From: Pseudomonadota bacterium
GTDB lineage: Bacteria; Pseudomonadota; Gammaproteobacteria; Xanthomonadales; Rhodanobacteraceae
Reading direction: 5' to 3'
DNA length: 64,000 nucleotides
Assembly (NCBI GenBank): GCA_018241365.1
Contig: JAFEDX010000198.1
Coordinates: 1 to 64,000 of the forward strand
Shown here piece after piece: positions 18,068-28,084 of the stretch (the first letter of the stretch is position 1; every line of letters begins with the position of its first letter). A program made the translations under genes and the position numbers. Below the pieces are notes generated by a model. That model made no database searches, was not told where the DNA came from, and was given only the letters and a program-made list of their open reading frames with translations.

Positions 18068-19564
18068 TTACCTTTTCCCGCTGGCCAGTGCCTTCAGTGC
18101 CCTCGCAACCCCCTCGCCGTAGGCCTTGTCGGCTTTGGTGCAATGGTCGATGTGGCGTTGCTGGATGGCCTTCGGGACGCCCTGCATCGCGCGCGCGGTG
18201 TTCTCGAACAAGGCCTGCTTCTGCTTCGCGTTCATCAGGCGGAACAGATTGCCGGGCTGCGTGTAGTAGTCGTCATCGTCTTCGCGGAAGTTCCAGTGGT
18301 CGGCGGCACCGTCGATCGCGAGCGGCGGTTCGCGGAAATCCGGCTGCTCCTGCCATTCGCCATAACTGTTGGGTTCGTAGTGGAGCGTGCTGCCGTAGTT
18401 GCCGTCCACGCGCATCGCGCCGTCGCGGTGGAAGCTGTGGACCGGGCAGCGCGCGCGGTTCACCGGAATCTGGTGGTGGTTGACGCCGAGCCGATAGCGC
18501 TGCGCGTCGCCGTAGGAGAACAGCCGCGCCTGCAGCATCTTGTCCGGTGAAAAGCCGATGCCCGGCACGACCTGCGCCGGGTTGAACGCGCTCTGCTCGA
18601 CGTCGGCGAAGAAGTTCTCGGGGTTCCTGTTGAGCTCCCACACGCCAACCTCGATCAGCGGATAGTCCTTGTGCGGCCAGACCTTGGTGAGGTCGAACGG
18701 GTGGTAGGGCACCTTCGCGGCGTCTTTTTCCGGCATGATCTGCACGCACAGCTTCCACTTCGGGAAATCGCCGCGTTCGATGGCATCGTAGAGGTCGCGC
18801 TGGTGCGATTCGCGGTCCTTGCCGATGATGGCCTCGGCTTCGGCATCGGTCAGGTTCTCGATGCCCTGCTGGCACACGTGGTGGAACTTCACCCAGAAGC
18901 GCTGGTTCTTGGCGTTGATGAAACTGAAGGTGTGCGAGCCGAAGCCATGCATATGGCGGTAGCTGGACGGGATCCCGCGATCGCTCATCACGATGGTGAC
19001 CTGGTGCAGTGCCTCGGGCAGGCCGGTCCAGAAATCCCAGTTGTTGGCCGCACTGCGCATGTTGGTGCGCGGATCGCGCTTCACCGCGTGGTTGAGGTCG
19101 GGGAACTTCAATGGATCGCGGAAGAAGAACACCGGCGTGTTGTTGCCGACCAGGTCCCAGTTGCCTTCCTCGGTGTAGAACTTCAGCGCGAAGCCGCGGA
19201 TGTCGCGCTCGGCATCGGCCGCGCCGCGCTCGCCGGCCACGGTGGTAAAGCGGGCGAAGAGATCCGTTTTCTTGCCGACCTTGGAAAAAATCTTCGCGCG
19301 GGTGTAGCGCGTGATGTCCCTGGTGACGGTGAAGGTGCCGAATGCGCCGGAACCTTTCGCGTGCATGCGGCGCTCGGGGATCACCTCGCGATCGAATTGC
19401 GCGAGCTTTTCCAGCAGCCACACGTCTTGCAGCAGGGCCGGGCCGCGCGGGCCGGCCGTCATGATGTTCTGGTTGTCCGGCACGGGGGCGCCGGCGGCGG
19501 TGGTGAGGCGCGGTTTCGTGGGCTTGTTCATCGGCTTGTTCACCGGCTTGTTCGACTTGGCCAT
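18068..19564 (-). CDS. katA: Monofunctional heme catalase, small-subunit type
   Basis: A 498-residue catalase converting H2O2 to water and oxygen. The active-site histidine lies in [15 protein letters not shown] near residue 68, the distal asparagine in [13 protein letters not shown] near 140, and the heme-ligating tyrosine in [15 protein letters not shown] near 350. The length and the lack of a C-terminal flavodoxin-like domain place it among small-subunit (clade 3) catalases. The N-terminus has an unusual basic run of NKP units ([14 protein letters not shown]) before the standard [14 protein letters not shown]. No Sec signal is seen. It is divergent from the SDR gene at 19777, sharing a 212-base upstream region. 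The symbol katA is by family resemblance. Confidence 0.95.
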   Translation of the reverse strand: MAKSNKPVNKPMNKPTKPRLTTAAGAPVPDNQNIMTAGPRGPALLQDVWLLEKLAQFDREVIPERRMHAKGSGAFGTFTVTRDITRYTRAKIFSKVGKKTDLFARFTTVAGERGAADAERDIRGFALKFYTEEGNWDLVGNNTPVFFFRDPLKFPDLNHAVKRDPRTNMRSAANNWDFWTGLPEALHQVTIVMSDRGIPSSYRHMHGFGSHTFSFINAKNQRFWVKFHHVCQQGIENLTDAEAEAIIGKDRESHQRDLYDAIERGDFPKWKLCVQIMPEKDAAKVPYHPFDLTKVWPHKDYPLIEVGVWELNRNPENFFADVEQSAFNPAQVVPGIGFSPDKMLQARLFSYGDAQRYRLGVNHHQIPVNRARCPVHSFHRDGAMRVDGNYGSTLHYEPNSYGEWQEQPDFREPPLAIDGAADHWNFREDDDDYYTQPGNLFRLMNAKQKQALFENTARAMQGVPKAIQQRHIDHCTKADKAYGEGVARALKALASGKR

Positions 19565-19776
19565 GGGGCGATCCTCGGTGGACAGGAACGGTCCACCGTA
19601 GCACGGCGCAGCACGTGGATTGTTGCCCCTGTTTTAACGTCACGCGTCGCGCCGTGGCCTACCATCGAACGTTCCATTGCGGCCGTTGCGCACAACAGAT
19701 TGCGCGTCATCGATCACGGCGTGTACGGCCGCGCCCGGAAATACCGCGGGCTTATCCGACAAGCGAGGAAACAACC

Positions 19777-20556
19777 ATGAGCATCAATGGAAAGGTCGTT
19801 TTGGTCACCGGTGCCGGGCAAGGCATCGGTCGCGCAATTGCGCTGAGGCTGGCGCAGGACGGCGCAAATATCGCCCTGGTCGACATCAATGACGCCAAGA
19901 CCCCGGCCGTTGCGCAGGAAATCGGGAAGATCGGCCGCAAGGCAACGACCTTCTCCGCGGATGTCTCGCAGCGTGACCAGGTCCAGGCCGCGGTGGACCA
20001 CGCGGAGAAGGCACTCGGCGGGTTCGACGTGATCGTCAACAATGCCGGGATCGTCGACGTCGGTCCGATCGCTGAAGTGACGCCGGAGCGGGTCGCGCGG
20101 ATCTTCAAGGTCAACGTGGACGGCGTGCTCTGGGGCATCCAGGCTGCTGCCGCCAAGTTCAGGCAGCGCAAGCAGCAGGGCAAGATCATCAGCGCCTCGT
20201 CGATCGCAGGACACGATGGCTTTGAAATGCTCGGGATCTATTCAGCGACCAAGTTCGCCGTGCGCGGGTTGACCCAGGCCGCCGCCAAGGAATACGCCAG
20301 CGACGGCATCACGGTGAACGCCTATTGCCCCGGCATCGTTGGCACCGACATGTGGGTCGAGATCGACAAGCGTTTCGCCGAACTCACCGGTGCCGCGGTG
20401 GGCGCCACCTACAGGAAATACGTGGAAGGCATCGCACTCGGCCGTGCGCAGACGCCGGACGATGTTGCCGCCACGGTTTCGTTCCTGGCCGGTCCGGATT
20501 CGGACTACGTGACGGGTCAGGCGTTGATCACCGATGGTGGCCTCGTATACCGGTAG
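19777..20556 (+). CDS. budC: Acetoin reductase / 2,3-butanediol dehydrogenase-type SDR
   Basis: A 259-residue short-chain dehydrogenase. [13 protein letters not shown] near residue 10 binds NAD(H), NNAG is at about 89, and the catalytic triad is Ser in [11 protein letters not shown], with [13 protein letters not shown] giving YxxxK near 155. The C-terminal region [17 protein letters not shown] and [15 protein letters not shown] is characteristic of (S)-acetoin-forming diacetyl reductases. It would interconvert diacetyl, acetoin and butanediol. GAGGA sits seven bases before the ATG at 19777. No budA/budB lie nearby, so the acetoin role is by resemblance. Confidence 0.78.
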   Translation: MSINGKVVLVTGAGQGIGRAIALRLAQDGANIALVDINDAKTPAVAQEIGKIGRKATTFSADVSQRDQVQAAVDHAEKALGGFDVIVNNAGIVDVGPIAEVTPERVARIFKVNVDGVLWGIQAAAAKFRQRKQQGKIISASSIAGHDGFEMLGIYSATKFAVRGLTQAAAKEYASDGITVNAYCPGIVGTDMWVEIDKRFAELTGAAVGATYRKYVEGIALGRAQTPDDVAATVSFLAGPDSDYVTGQALITDGGLVYR

Positions 20557-20785
20557 GTACGAGGCCGCACGGGGTGTTGGCGTTGCACTACGCAACAACC
20601 TGGCGAGTGGCCATGCCGCAAGCATTCTGCAGCCTGCGTGCGCGCATCGCCGCATGGCGTCCTGACGCTATTCGGTTGAACGATGGCCCAGGATCGTTCC
20701 CGGCCTGCATGCCCGTGGCGCGTCAGGGCGCTGGCGGAACCGCTGTCCTAGCAGGCTTGGACTTGCCACACTCGCGGCGTTGGAC

Positions 20786-20812
20786 AAACCCGGCCTTGCG
20801 GCCGGGCTTGTC
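20786..20812. terminator. Bidirectional terminator-like hairpin between SDR and M16 genes
   Basis: CCCGGCC (20789-20795) and GGCCGGG (20800-20806) form a tight stem around TTGC. The minus-strand copy is followed by TTTGT, suiting termination of the M16 peptidase transcript ending at 20851; the plus side has CTTGTCATT. The 230 bases between this and the SDR stop have several short inverted repeats (such as GTTG/CAAC near 20580, and GCGTCCTGACGC with GCGTCAGGGCGC) but no gene. Confidence 0.6.
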
Positions 20813-20850
20813 ATTCCTGCCTGGAACGGAGAAGGCGTCGCAAGCGCCGG

Positions 20851-23568
20851 TCAGTGCTGTTTCGGCGTCGGCCCCTGCACGACCTGCACCAGGTTCGCCG
20901 GCTGGATGTACTGCTTGAACGCATCCTGCACCTGCGCCGCGGTCAGGTCGAGATAGTGCTTCGCGGCCACCATCGGTTCGTCCAGCGGTTCGCCCTTGAT
21001 GCTCCAGTCGAGCAGCGAGCGGGCGATGGCGTTGACGCTGGCGACTTCCAGCGGGATCGAACGGATCCGCGCCTGCTTGGCGTTCAACAGCTCGTCGGGC
21101 TTGACCGGCGTCGAACGCATCTCGTCGAGGTTCTGGTGGACCAGCCCGTCGACCGGTTTGACCTTGTCCGGATCGCTGCCGTACTGCACGTAGAAAATCG
21201 AACGCGAACGGTCGAACTGCAAGCCGGAACCCGCGCCGTAGGCGTAACCGTGCTTGACGCGGATGTCCACCATCAGGCGCGAAGCGAAGCCGTTGCCGCC
21301 CAGCACTTCGTTGCCGAGCTGCAGCGCATAACGTGCGGGATTGTGGATGTCGATGTCGAGCGACTGGCCCATCAGCACCTGGTCCTGCGAAGCGTAGGCG
21401 TTCGGCACCACGGTGTAGCTGGCCGGATTGACCGGCACCGGTTTCGGCACCACGTCCGGCTTCGGCCCCTCGGCCTTCCAGGCGCCGAAATACTTCTCGA
21501 CTTCGGCCTTGGCTTGCGCCGGCGTCACGTCGCCCACGATCACCAGCGTGGTCATGTCGGGACGATAGACCTTGCCGAAGTACGCCCTGGCGTCGGCCAG
21601 CGTCAGTCCATCCACGGTTTTCGGCGTGGCTTCGCGCAGGCCCGGGTCACCCGCCGGCAGCAGGCCTTTCATCAATGCACGCATCATCTTGTAGCGTGGC
21701 GACTGCAGCTCGCCGGCCAGCGTGCGTGACAGCGTTTGCTGCTGCACGCCGAAAGCTTCCTGCGGCAGCGCCGGATGCAGTTCGTTGTCGGCCAGCAACT
21801 GCAGGCCCTTGTCGAAGTTTTCGGACGGCACCGCAAGCTTGAAGCTGCTGCCGCCGGATTCGGTGGCGGCAATCTCGTCCAGCGCCTTGTGGAATGCGGC
21901 ACGATCGAGCGTGGTGGTGCCGTAGTCGAACAGCGAGCTCAACAATTTGCCGACGCCTTCCTGGCCCGCGGGCGCCTGCAGGTCCTCGTTGCTGTCCACG
22001 CGGCCGAACACCGTCACCGTCTTGCTGACGTCGGTGGGTTGCACGATCAGGGTGATGCCGTTGGCAAGCTTCATCGTCACCGGGTCGAGCGTCCAGTGCG
22101 GAATCTGCAGGTTGGCGAGTTGCCTGGTTGCCCACTCGGGCAGCGGCGCATCCAGTTTGTCGTTGCTGGCGAACGATTCGGTGCCGCCGAAGCCCTGGCT
22201 GTTCGGCGGACGCTTGCCGTTCGGGCTGGGCGTCAGCACCACGGTCAGGCGTTGGTCGGGTTTCAGGTATTCACGCGCGACGCGATCGACGTCGGCGGGC
22301 GTAACGGCGAGGATCTGGTCCAGCGCTTCCTGCGGCGAGCTCAAACCCTGCCACGCCAAGGCCTGCGACCACGACTCGGCAAGGTTCATCGCGCTGTTCT
22401 TGCTGAATTCGAACTGGGCCTTTTCCTGTCGCTTGGCGGCTTCGACCAGATCGGCCGGCACGCCGTCTTTCAATAGGTCGGTGATCACGCCATCAAGGTG
22501 TCCCTGCGCCTGCTTGCTGTCGCCGCCCTTGGGGAAACCGACTTCGACCACGCCGATACCGCCGTGCACGAACGGCTGTGCCTGCGCGTCGGCTGACAAC
22601 ACCTTGCCTTGCGCGGCCAGGTCCGAAAGCCGGCTGCGCGAATTGTTCAGGACGTCCATCAATACCTGCATCGCCGCGTAGTCCCGCGACTGCTGGCCGG
22701 GCATGCGGAACACGTACTGCACACTGCCGGTTGCATCCGGGGTGGTCCTGGCGATGGTCTGCGGCTTGAACGCTTCCAGCTTCACGGGTGTGCGTTCCGG
22801 GATATTGCCCTTGGCAATCGGGCCGAACAGTTCCTTCACCTTGGCCAGCGTGGCGGACGCATCGACATCGCCCGCGATCACCAGGATCGCGTTGTTGGGC
22901 ACGTACCACTTGTCGTAGAAACCTTGCAGGATCTTGCCGGTGGTCGCGTCGAAGGTCGGGCGCGAACCCAGCGCGTCCTCGGCGTAGCCAGTGCCCGCGT
23001 ACAGGATCTTCTCGGCCTGCTGGAAGGCGAGGTAACCCGGATCGGAAATGTCGCGCGAAACTTCCTGCTCGATCGCGCCTTTTTCCAGATCCCAGTCCGC
23101 GGTGGTCAGCTCGGCGCCGCGCATCCGGATTGCCTCGATCTGCAGCAGCATGTCGATGTATTGCGCAGGCGCGACGAAGAAATACTGGGTGGCGTCGTTG
23201 GTGGTGAATGCGTTGTTCTCGGCGCCCATCTTACCGGTCATCTCGTTCAACTGCGCGCCGGTCATCCCCTTGGAGTTGCGGAACATCATGTGTTCCAGCG
23301 CGTGCGCGGTGCCGGGAAAGCCCTTGGGGGTTTCGTAACTGCCGGCGAGATAGGTGATCTGCGTGGTCACCATCGGCGCCAGCGTGTCGCGCACGATCAC
23401 CACGCGCAGGCCGTTGTCGAGCGTCGCCCGGGTGACGTTGCCTTGCTGCGCCGGTGCCGATGCAACAGGTGCGTCGGCGGCCCAGGCGGTGCCGTAACCA
23501 CCGGCCGCGAGGCCGATGCCGAGCAGGATGCCGAGTGCGAGCGGGGCGAGCTTGCGGTGCTGTTTCAT
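20851..23568 (-). CDS. Periplasmic M16-family zinc metallopeptidase (pitrilysin-like)
   Basis: A 905-residue protein. A Sec signal (about 1-30, ending AWA) sends it out of the cytoplasm. The N-terminal M16 domain carries the inverted zinc motif HALEH (HxxEH) near residue 76, with the downstream zinc-binding Glu in the WDLEKGAIEQEVSRD region. The second half repeats the M16 fold without the zinc motif, as expected for the non-catalytic half of the clam-shell. It should degrade short peptides in the periplasm. The start at 23568 is chosen for AAGGAG six bases upstream and for the signal peptide. A terminator-like hairpin follows at 20786. Confidence 0.9.
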   Translation of the reverse strand: MKQHRKLAPLALGILLGIGLAAGGYGTAWAADAPVASAPAQQGNVTRATLDNGLRVVIVRDTLAPMVTTQITYLAGSYETPKGFPGTAHALEHMMFRNSKGMTGAQLNEMTGKMGAENNAFTTNDATQYFFVAPAQYIDMLLQIEAIRMRGAELTTADWDLEKGAIEQEVSRDISDPGYLAFQQAEKILYAGTGYAEDALGSRPTFDATTGKILQGFYDKWYVPNNAILVIAGDVDASATLAKVKELFGPIAKGNIPERTPVKLEAFKPQTIARTTPDATGSVQYVFRMPGQQSRDYAAMQVLMDVLNNSRSRLSDLAAQGKVLSADAQAQPFVHGGIGVVEVGFPKGGDSKQAQGHLDGVITDLLKDGVPADLVEAAKRQEKAQFEFSKNSAMNLAESWSQALAWQGLSSPQEALDQILAVTPADVDRVAREYLKPDQRLTVVLTPSPNGKRPPNSQGFGGTESFASNDKLDAPLPEWATRQLANLQIPHWTLDPVTMKLANGITLIVQPTDVSKTVTVFGRVDSNEDLQAPAGQEGVGKLLSSLFDYGTTTLDRAAFHKALDEIAATESGGSSFKLAVPSENFDKGLQLLADNELHPALPQEAFGVQQQTLSRTLAGELQSPRYKMMRALMKGLLPAGDPGLREATPKTVDGLTLADARAYFGKVYRPDMTTLVIVGDVTPAQAKAEVEKYFGAWKAEGPKPDVVPKPVPVNPASYTVVPNAYASQDQVLMGQSLDIDIHNPARYALQLGNEVLGGNGFASRLMVDIRVKHGYAYGAGSGLQFDRSRSIFYVQYGSDPDKVKPVDGLVHQNLDEMRSTPVKPDELLNAKQARIRSIPLEVASVNAIARSLLDWSIKGEPLDEPMVAAKHYLDLTAAQVQDAFKQYIQPANLVQVVQGPTPKQH

Positions 23569-23650
23569 CGTGAACTCCTTGTCTGGCGAGTGAACGGAAA
23601 ATCCACGCGCCTGCATCCCCAAAAACCAGGCGCATAACCCCTGCATGCTA

Positions 23651-24649
23651 CTACCGACTGCCTGATAGGGTGACGTCAGGGTCCGCATTCGTGCCGGCCA
23701 TACCGTGTATCGAGCCGAGATCGGCAGGCGGCATGGCGTGGATCAACGTGGCGGTGGCGCCGATCACGGCCAGGCCCAGCACGCTTTCAAGCAATACGGC
23801 CCGCGCACAACTGTGCAGCACGTCGGAAGCCGGACGCGTCTGACCGGTGCACGCGCGCAGCGGCAGCACGCGAGACAACCACGACGGTCGTGTGGGCAAG
23901 TTTGCCTGCTCCAGCAGCCGCGGCAGTTTCACGTAGCGGTTGTGCGCGCCGATCGCGATCATGCCCAGTACGACGGCAAGCTTGATGTCGAGGACGATGC
24001 CGTAACGCGTGGTCCACAGAGCGTCCACGCTGCCGAGTTGCTGTGTCGCATTGAAGATGCCGCCGGCCAGCAACACCGCCAAGGCCGCGCCCGACAACGT
24101 GGACAGCCGCTGGAAGATCGTGGCGGCCTGCACGGGGGAGCGTCCGTGATCGCGCAGCAGTTTCGGAAATACCACCAGCGACATCCCGAACAGGCTGCCG
24201 ACCCAGGTCGCCGCCGCCAGCAGGTGCAACCAGTCGATCCACACCGCCAAGGTGAAGTCGCCATGGTCGGCGGGATGGCCGGTTTCGCTGCGGGTCAGGG
24301 CAATGCCGGCTGCGGCGAGCAGCATCACCCAACTGGCGATACGTGCATGCTGGGGGTGCTTGCGGCCCAGTATCCACGACAGCCACAGCAGTGCCAGTGC
24401 GGGCAACCGCCACAGCCACACATGCCCGAAGTGCGTGACGGTGAGTACCACCCGCGTATCCGGCAACAAGGTGTTCCACGTGCCGCCATCGAGTTCCAGG
24501 GTGCGCGACAGCAGCGTGCCGGCACTGGCCAGGCTCAGCAGCGCAAGCGCGCTGCCCAGCACTGCGTGGTAACGGAGCGCGAGCGCATCGTTTGCCTCGC
24601 TTCGCAGCACTCCGAGCGTGCACGCGAGCATGCCGATGACCGCGATCAA
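23651..24649 (-). CDS. copD: CopD-family copper resistance membrane protein
   Basis: About 332 residues with eight or so hydrophobic segments. Histidines lie in THFGHVWLWRLPAL, ETGHPADHGDFTLAVWIDWLHLLAA and GAHNRYVKLP, as in the CopD domain (PF05425), which moves copper across the inner membrane or hands it to periplasmic partners. It follows copC in the same direction. The start is uncertain. The first usual codon is TTG at 24649, but the in-frame stretch just upstream (about SIALSAFDIAA) looks like protein and has no ATG or GTG, so a rare start such as ATT is possible. A 47-residue loop near residues 240-287 is unusually rich in R and S. Confidence 0.83.
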   Translation of the reverse strand: MIAVIGMLACTLGVLRSEANDALALRYHAVLGSALALLSLASAGTLLSRTLELDGGTWNTLLPDTRVVLTVTHFGHVWLWRLPALALLWLSWILGRKHPQHARIASWVMLLAAAGIALTRSETGHPADHGDFTLAVWIDWLHLLAAATWVGSLFGMSLVVFPKLLRDHGRSPVQAATIFQRLSTLSGAALAVLLAGGIFNATQQLGSVDALWTTRYGIVLDIKLAVVLGMIAIGAHNRYVKLPRLLEQANLPTRPSWLSRVLPLRACTGQTRPASDVLHSCARAVLLESVLGLAVIGATATLIHAMPPADLGSIHGMAGTNADPDVTLSGSR

Positions 24650-24701
24650 TGCCGCGATATCGAAGGCGCTGAGGGCAATCGAAAGTGGCGTGGCGGTGCC
24701 C

Positions 24702-25061
24702 TCACTTCACCGTGAAGGTGAAGTGTCCGGCGGTGCGATGGCCGTCGCGCGCGACCACGCTCCAATAGACCGTGTAGGTGCCCGGTGGCAATCCTTTCGG
24801 CAACGTCGTTTCCAGCAGCGCCTGGTTTTTCGCGTCGACCTCGCCCTTGCCGAGGCTGACCACGGCGCCGGCCGCGTTTTTCACGACGAGCGTCGAGAAC
24901 ACCGGTTCCAGTTCGCCGTCGAACCACACCTTCACCATTTTCGGCACAGTGGCAATGGTGGCACCGACGTGCGGCGAGGAATTGTCCGGGAAGGCGTGCG
25001 CGCTGGCGGCCGTAGCACAGGCCAAGGCGAGCAGGCTGATGACCAGTGCGAGCGTGCGCAT
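24702..25061 (-). CDS. copC: CopC-family periplasmic copper-binding protein
   Basis: A 119-residue protein. A Sec signal ends at ASAHA, so the mature chain begins with histidine, as needed for the N-terminal Cu(II) site of CopC. The beta-sandwich shows DNSSPHVG, VKVWFDGELEP and the C-terminal YWSVVARDGHRTAGHFTFTV, with two further histidines. It lacks the Met-rich Cu(I) site of plasmid CopC. It stores or delivers copper in the periplasm. It lies between an outer-membrane-like protein gene (14 bases upstream) and copD, probably one operon. Confidence 0.9.
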   Translation of the reverse strand: MRTLALVISLLALACATAASAHAFPDNSSPHVGATIATVPKMVKVWFDGELEPVFSTLVVKNAAGAVVSLGKGEVDAKNQALLETTLPKGLPPGTYTVYWSVVARDGHRTAGHFTFTVK

Positions 25062-25075
25062 GCGTGTTCTCCGGA

Positions 25076-25957
25076 TCAGCGGAACAAGGGTGCCCCGAAA
25101 CCATACGGCGCGAGGTCGTCGAGGTACAAATCAAAGCCGAACATCACGCCGATCGAGTTGCCGGTGCGCCGGTTCGCCGGTGCCAGCAGTTCAAACCCCC
25201 ATTGCACGCGGCGTCCGATCCAGATCACGCCCGGCGCAATGTAGCCGGTAGTCTGGCCTTGGCAGCCGCGGTCAAGGCAGGTTTGCATGGGCACTTCGAT
25301 GATCGGGATCAGCTTGTCGAAGGGGGCCTTGATGCCCGCGTACTTCACGAAGTCCTGCAGGTACGGAATGCTGTATTGCAGCGACAAGGCCCAGTTCAGC
25401 ATCCGCGGCTGGTTGCGGTGGTTCGGCAGGTCAAGCCCGATCGCACCCGTCAGCGCAAATGGCCGCAGCCAGTTTGCGCCGGCCTGCCCGAAGCCCTTGC
25501 CGAAATTGAATGTGGGTGACCACGTGGAAAAATCATCACGCGTGGCACGGCTGCCGGTGTTGGCGAAGCTGCGGCTGATCGAGAACGAGCCGATCGATTC
25601 GGTATCGGCATTGCGGTAAACCTGCCACACGCCGCCGAATTCGAAGTTGCTCCAGCCGTGCAGCGCGGGTGCGCCCGGTTGCGTGGCACCGACGTAGTCC
25701 GTGCCCGCGATCAGCGAGAAGTTCCGCGTGATGGGCTTGGTCACCGCGATGCCGAGGTCATCCTGCGTGATGCCATCGGCGCGAACGTGGCTGAACACCC
25801 ACGGCAATTCCGCGCCGATGCCGGGATCGTCGAAGCTCAGGGTCGAGGGGAACAGGCGCTGCCCGGCGATGGCATGGGCTTGTGCGCGCGTGGATACGAA
25901 CACGCAGACCACCATGCTGGCGAGCAGTGGCCGCCAGTAGTTGAGAATGCATCGCAT
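25076..25957 (-). CDS. Exported beta-rich protein, probably outer membrane, linked to copCD
   Basis: A 293-residue protein. A hydrophobic N-terminus (YWRPLLASMVVCVFV) ending in AQA is a signal peptide. The mature sequence alternates short amphipathic strands with G/N/D turns (FSLIAGTDYVGATQPG, WSNFEFGGVWQVYR, IGVMFGFDLYLDDL), as in a small barrel or transporter-like protein. C122-type cysteines occur only in LDRGCQGQ and TCLD. I do not recognise a named family. It is the first gene of a copC-copD operon, which suggests a role in metal handling, by context only. The start at 25957 is preceded by TATAAT seven bases upstream and no ribosome site, so the mRNA may be leaderless. Confidence 0.65.
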   Translation of the reverse strand: MRCILNYWRPLLASMVVCVFVSTRAQAHAIAGQRLFPSTLSFDDPGIGAELPWVFSHVRADGITQDDLGIAVTKPITRNFSLIAGTDYVGATQPGAPALHGWSNFEFGGVWQVYRNADTESIGSFSISRSFANTGSRATRDDFSTWSPTFNFGKGFGQAGANWLRPFALTGAIGLDLPNHRNQPRMLNWALSLQYSIPYLQDFVKYAGIKAPFDKLIPIIEVPMQTCLDRGCQGQTTGYIAPGVIWIGRRVQWGFELLAPANRRTGNSIGVMFGFDLYLDDLAPYGFGAPLFR

Positions 25958-25963
25958 TAGCAA

Positions 25964-25969
25964 ATTATA
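25964..25969 (-). promoter_or_regulatory. TATAAT box directly before the copper-operon start codon
   Basis: A perfect sigma-70 -10 hexamer reads TATAAT on the minus strand and ends seven bases before the ATG at 25957. With usual spacing the first transcribed base would lie at or next to the A of ATG. No convincing -35 hexamer is seen. Confidence 0.5.
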
Positions 25970-26001
25970 GCGGCTCGGGCGCGGATACGAAACGGTTTGC
26001 G

Positions 26002-27048
26002 TCAGTGCGCACCGATGACGCGCGGCTCGGGTTCAAGCATGACACCGAAGCGTGTCTGCACGCCTTCGCGCACGCGTTGCGCCAACGTCCACAGTTGCGC
26101 GCCGGTGGCGTGGCCGTGATTCACCAGCACCAGCGCGTGGCGGTTCGAGATGCCGGCATCACCTTCGCGCAAGCCCTTGAATCCAATGGTTTCAATCAGC
26201 CATGCCGCAGACAGTTTCGAGGTGCCGTCGGACGCTGGCCAGCTCGGCAGTTGCGGGTATTCACGGCGCAGGGCTTCCACTTGTGCAGTCGCTACCAGCG
26301 GGTTCTTGAAGAAGCTGCCGGCGTTGCCGATCACCGCCGGATCCGGGAGTTTGCGGGTACGCAGGTTCACCACCGCGTCGGCGACATGGATCGGCGCTGG
26401 TTTGTCGATGCCCATGCGCTTGAGTTCGTCGGCAAGCCCGGCGTAGTCGGTGCGCGGCATGTGCGTGCGTGGCAGCCGCACGCTGATCGCCGTGATCAGC
26501 CAGCGATCCGGATGGCGCTTGAAGATCGAGTCGCGATAGCCGAACGCGCATTCCGGGTTGGAGAAAGCGACGAAGCGGCGTTCGCGCAGGTCGAAGGCCT
26601 CGACCGTTTCGATGAATTCGCCGACCTCGACGCCGTAGGCACCGATGTTCTGCATCGGTGCGGCGCCGACCGAGCCCGGGATCAGGATCAGGTTTTCGAG
26701 TCCGGCGTAGCCCTGCGCGAGCGTCCAGCGCACGAAGTCGTCCCAATGCTCACCAGCCGCTACGCGGATGCGGGCGGCATCTCCGGCGTCGGGAAGCACT
26801 TCGACGCCACGCGTTTTCAGCGTGACGATCACGCCGTCGTAGTCGCCCGTGAACAACACGTTCGAACCCTCGCCGAGCAGCAGCTTCGATGTGTCACGCA
26901 GGGCGGGCTGCTCCAGCAATGCGGGGATGGCCGCGACGTCGGTGATTTCCGCCAGCCAGCGCGCGCGCGCATCCACGCGCAAGGTGTTGTGGCGGAGCAG
27001 CGAAGCGTTTTCGGTCAGCATGAATCCGGGAGCGGCATCATTCGACAT
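26002..27048 (-). CDS. murB: UDP-N-acetylenolpyruvoylglucosamine reductase
   Basis: An FAD enzyme reducing UDP-GlcNAc-enolpyruvate to UDP-MurNAc with NADPH, in cytoplasmic peptidoglycan precursor synthesis. About 348 residues, matching the longer type I form. [10 protein letters not shown] near residue 60 and [24 protein letters not shown] near 120 bind FAD and substrate. [10 protein letters not shown] near 240 holds the catalytic serine, and the C-terminal [12 protein letters not shown] is conserved. The ATG at 27048 or a GTG at 27057 may be used; both overlap the end of pyrD, implying translational coupling. Confidence 0.95.
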   Translation of the reverse strand: MSNDAAPGFMLTENASLLRHNTLRVDARARWLAEITDVAAIPALLEQPALRDTSKLLLGEGSNVLFTGDYDGVIVTLKTRGVEVLPDAGDAARIRVAAGEHWDDFVRWTLAQGYAGLENLILIPGSVGAAPMQNIGAYGVEVGEFIETVEAFDLRERRFVAFSNPECAFGYRDSIFKRHPDRWLITAISVRLPRTHMPRTDYAGLADELKRMGIDKPAPIHVADAVVNLRTRKLPDPAVIGNAGSFFKNPLVATAQVEALRREYPQLPSWPASDGTSKLSAAWLIETIGFKGLREGDAGISNRHALVLVNHGHATGAQLWTLAQRVREGVQTRFGVMLEPEPRVIGAH

Positions 27049-28084
27049 CTGCGTCACCGTATTGCCTGCGGATCTCTTGCACGCACTCGGTCAGCAGCCA
27101 CGGTCCGCGATAGATCAGGCCGGAATAGATCTGCACCAGTTTCGCGCCGGCGCCAATCTTGTCGGCCGCGTCGCTGCCGCTGAGTATGCCGCCGACGCCG
27201 ATCAGTGGGATCTTTCCGCCCAGCCGTTGGGCCATGCCACGCAGGACTTCGGTGGAACGTTCAAACAGCGGTTTGCCGGAGAGCCCGCCAGCCTCCCGCG
27301 CCCGGGGATCGCCGGCGACACCGCTGCGGGCTATGGTGGTGTTCGTGCAGATCAGGCCGTCGATGCCGCTGCCAGCCAGTGCGGCGGTGATGGCATCCAT
27401 GCCCGCTTCGTCGAGGTCGGGCGCGATCTTCAACAGCATCGGCTTGCGTGTGCCATGTTGCGTCGCCAGTTGTTCGCGCGCTTCCATCAGCGTGCCGGTC
27501 AGTGTGCGCAGCGGATCGGCGTGTTGCAGCTCGCGCAGGCCCGGGGTGTTGGGCGAGGACACGTTGACGGTGATGTAACTGGCGAGCGGATACACGCGCT
27601 TGAGGCACGCGAGGTAATCACCGGCGGCACGCTCGTTCGGGGTGACCTTGTTCTTGCCGATGTTGATGCCGAGCACGCCACGCCATTGTGCGCGTTCGAC
27701 GTTGCGCGCCAGCGCATCGACGCCTTCGTTGTTGAAGCCCATGCGATTGATGATGGCTTCGTGTTCCGGCAGCCGGAACAGGCGTGGCTTGGGATTGCCG
27801 GGCTGCGCACGCGGCGTGACCGTGCCGATCTCGATGAAGCCGAAACCCAGCGCACCCAGCGCGTCGAGGTGTTCGCCGTTCTTGTCCAATCCCGCGGCGA
27901 GCCCGACCGGGTTGGGGAAATCGATGCCGAACGCACGCACGGGCAACTCCGCCGGTGGCGGTTGGGTTACCCAGCGCATGAGGTTGCTGCGCTGTGCGAC
28001 GCCGAGGGCGTACAAGGTCAGGCGGTGCGCGGTTTCCGCTTCCAGCGAGAACAGCAATGGGCGCAAGCGTTCGTAGCCGCTCAC
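27038..28084 (-). CDS. pyrD: Dihydroorotate dehydrogenase (quinone), class 2
   Basis: A 348-residue FMN enzyme oxidising dihydroorotate to orotate in pyrimidine synthesis and passing electrons to membrane quinone. The N-terminal amphipathic pair of helices ([22 protein letters not shown]) is the class 2 membrane-docking extension. [21 protein letters not shown] near residue 53 and [14 protein letters not shown] near 177, with the catalytic serine, are diagnostic. The start is GTG, overlapping the methyltransferase stop as GTGA. The 3' end overlaps murB. The group methyltransferase-pyrD-murB is therefore tightly packed. Confidence 0.96.
   Translation of the reverse strand: MSGYERLRPLLFSLEAETAHRLTLYALGVAQRSNLMRWVTQPPPAELPVRAFGIDFPNPVGLAAGLDKNGEHLDALGALGFGFIEIGTVTPRAQPGNPKPRLFRLPEHEAIINRMGFNNEGVDALARNVERAQWRGVLGINIGKNKVTPNERAAGDYLACLKRVYPLASYITVNVSSPNTPGLRELQHADPLRTLTGTLMEAREQLATQHGTRKPMLLKIAPDLDEAGMDAITAALAGSGIDGLICTNTTIARSGVAGDPRAREAGGLSGKPLFERSTEVLRGMAQRLGGKIPLIGVGGILSGSDAADKIGAGAKLVQIYSGLIYRGPWLLTECVQEIRRQYGDADVE

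Noticed and set aside
20557..20785. Possible second mobile palindromic element after the SDR gene
   Set aside because: Short inverted repeats exist and a GCATGGCGTC ten-mer is shared with the moaD-moaE element, but I find no matching terminal repeats. It is too weak to call.
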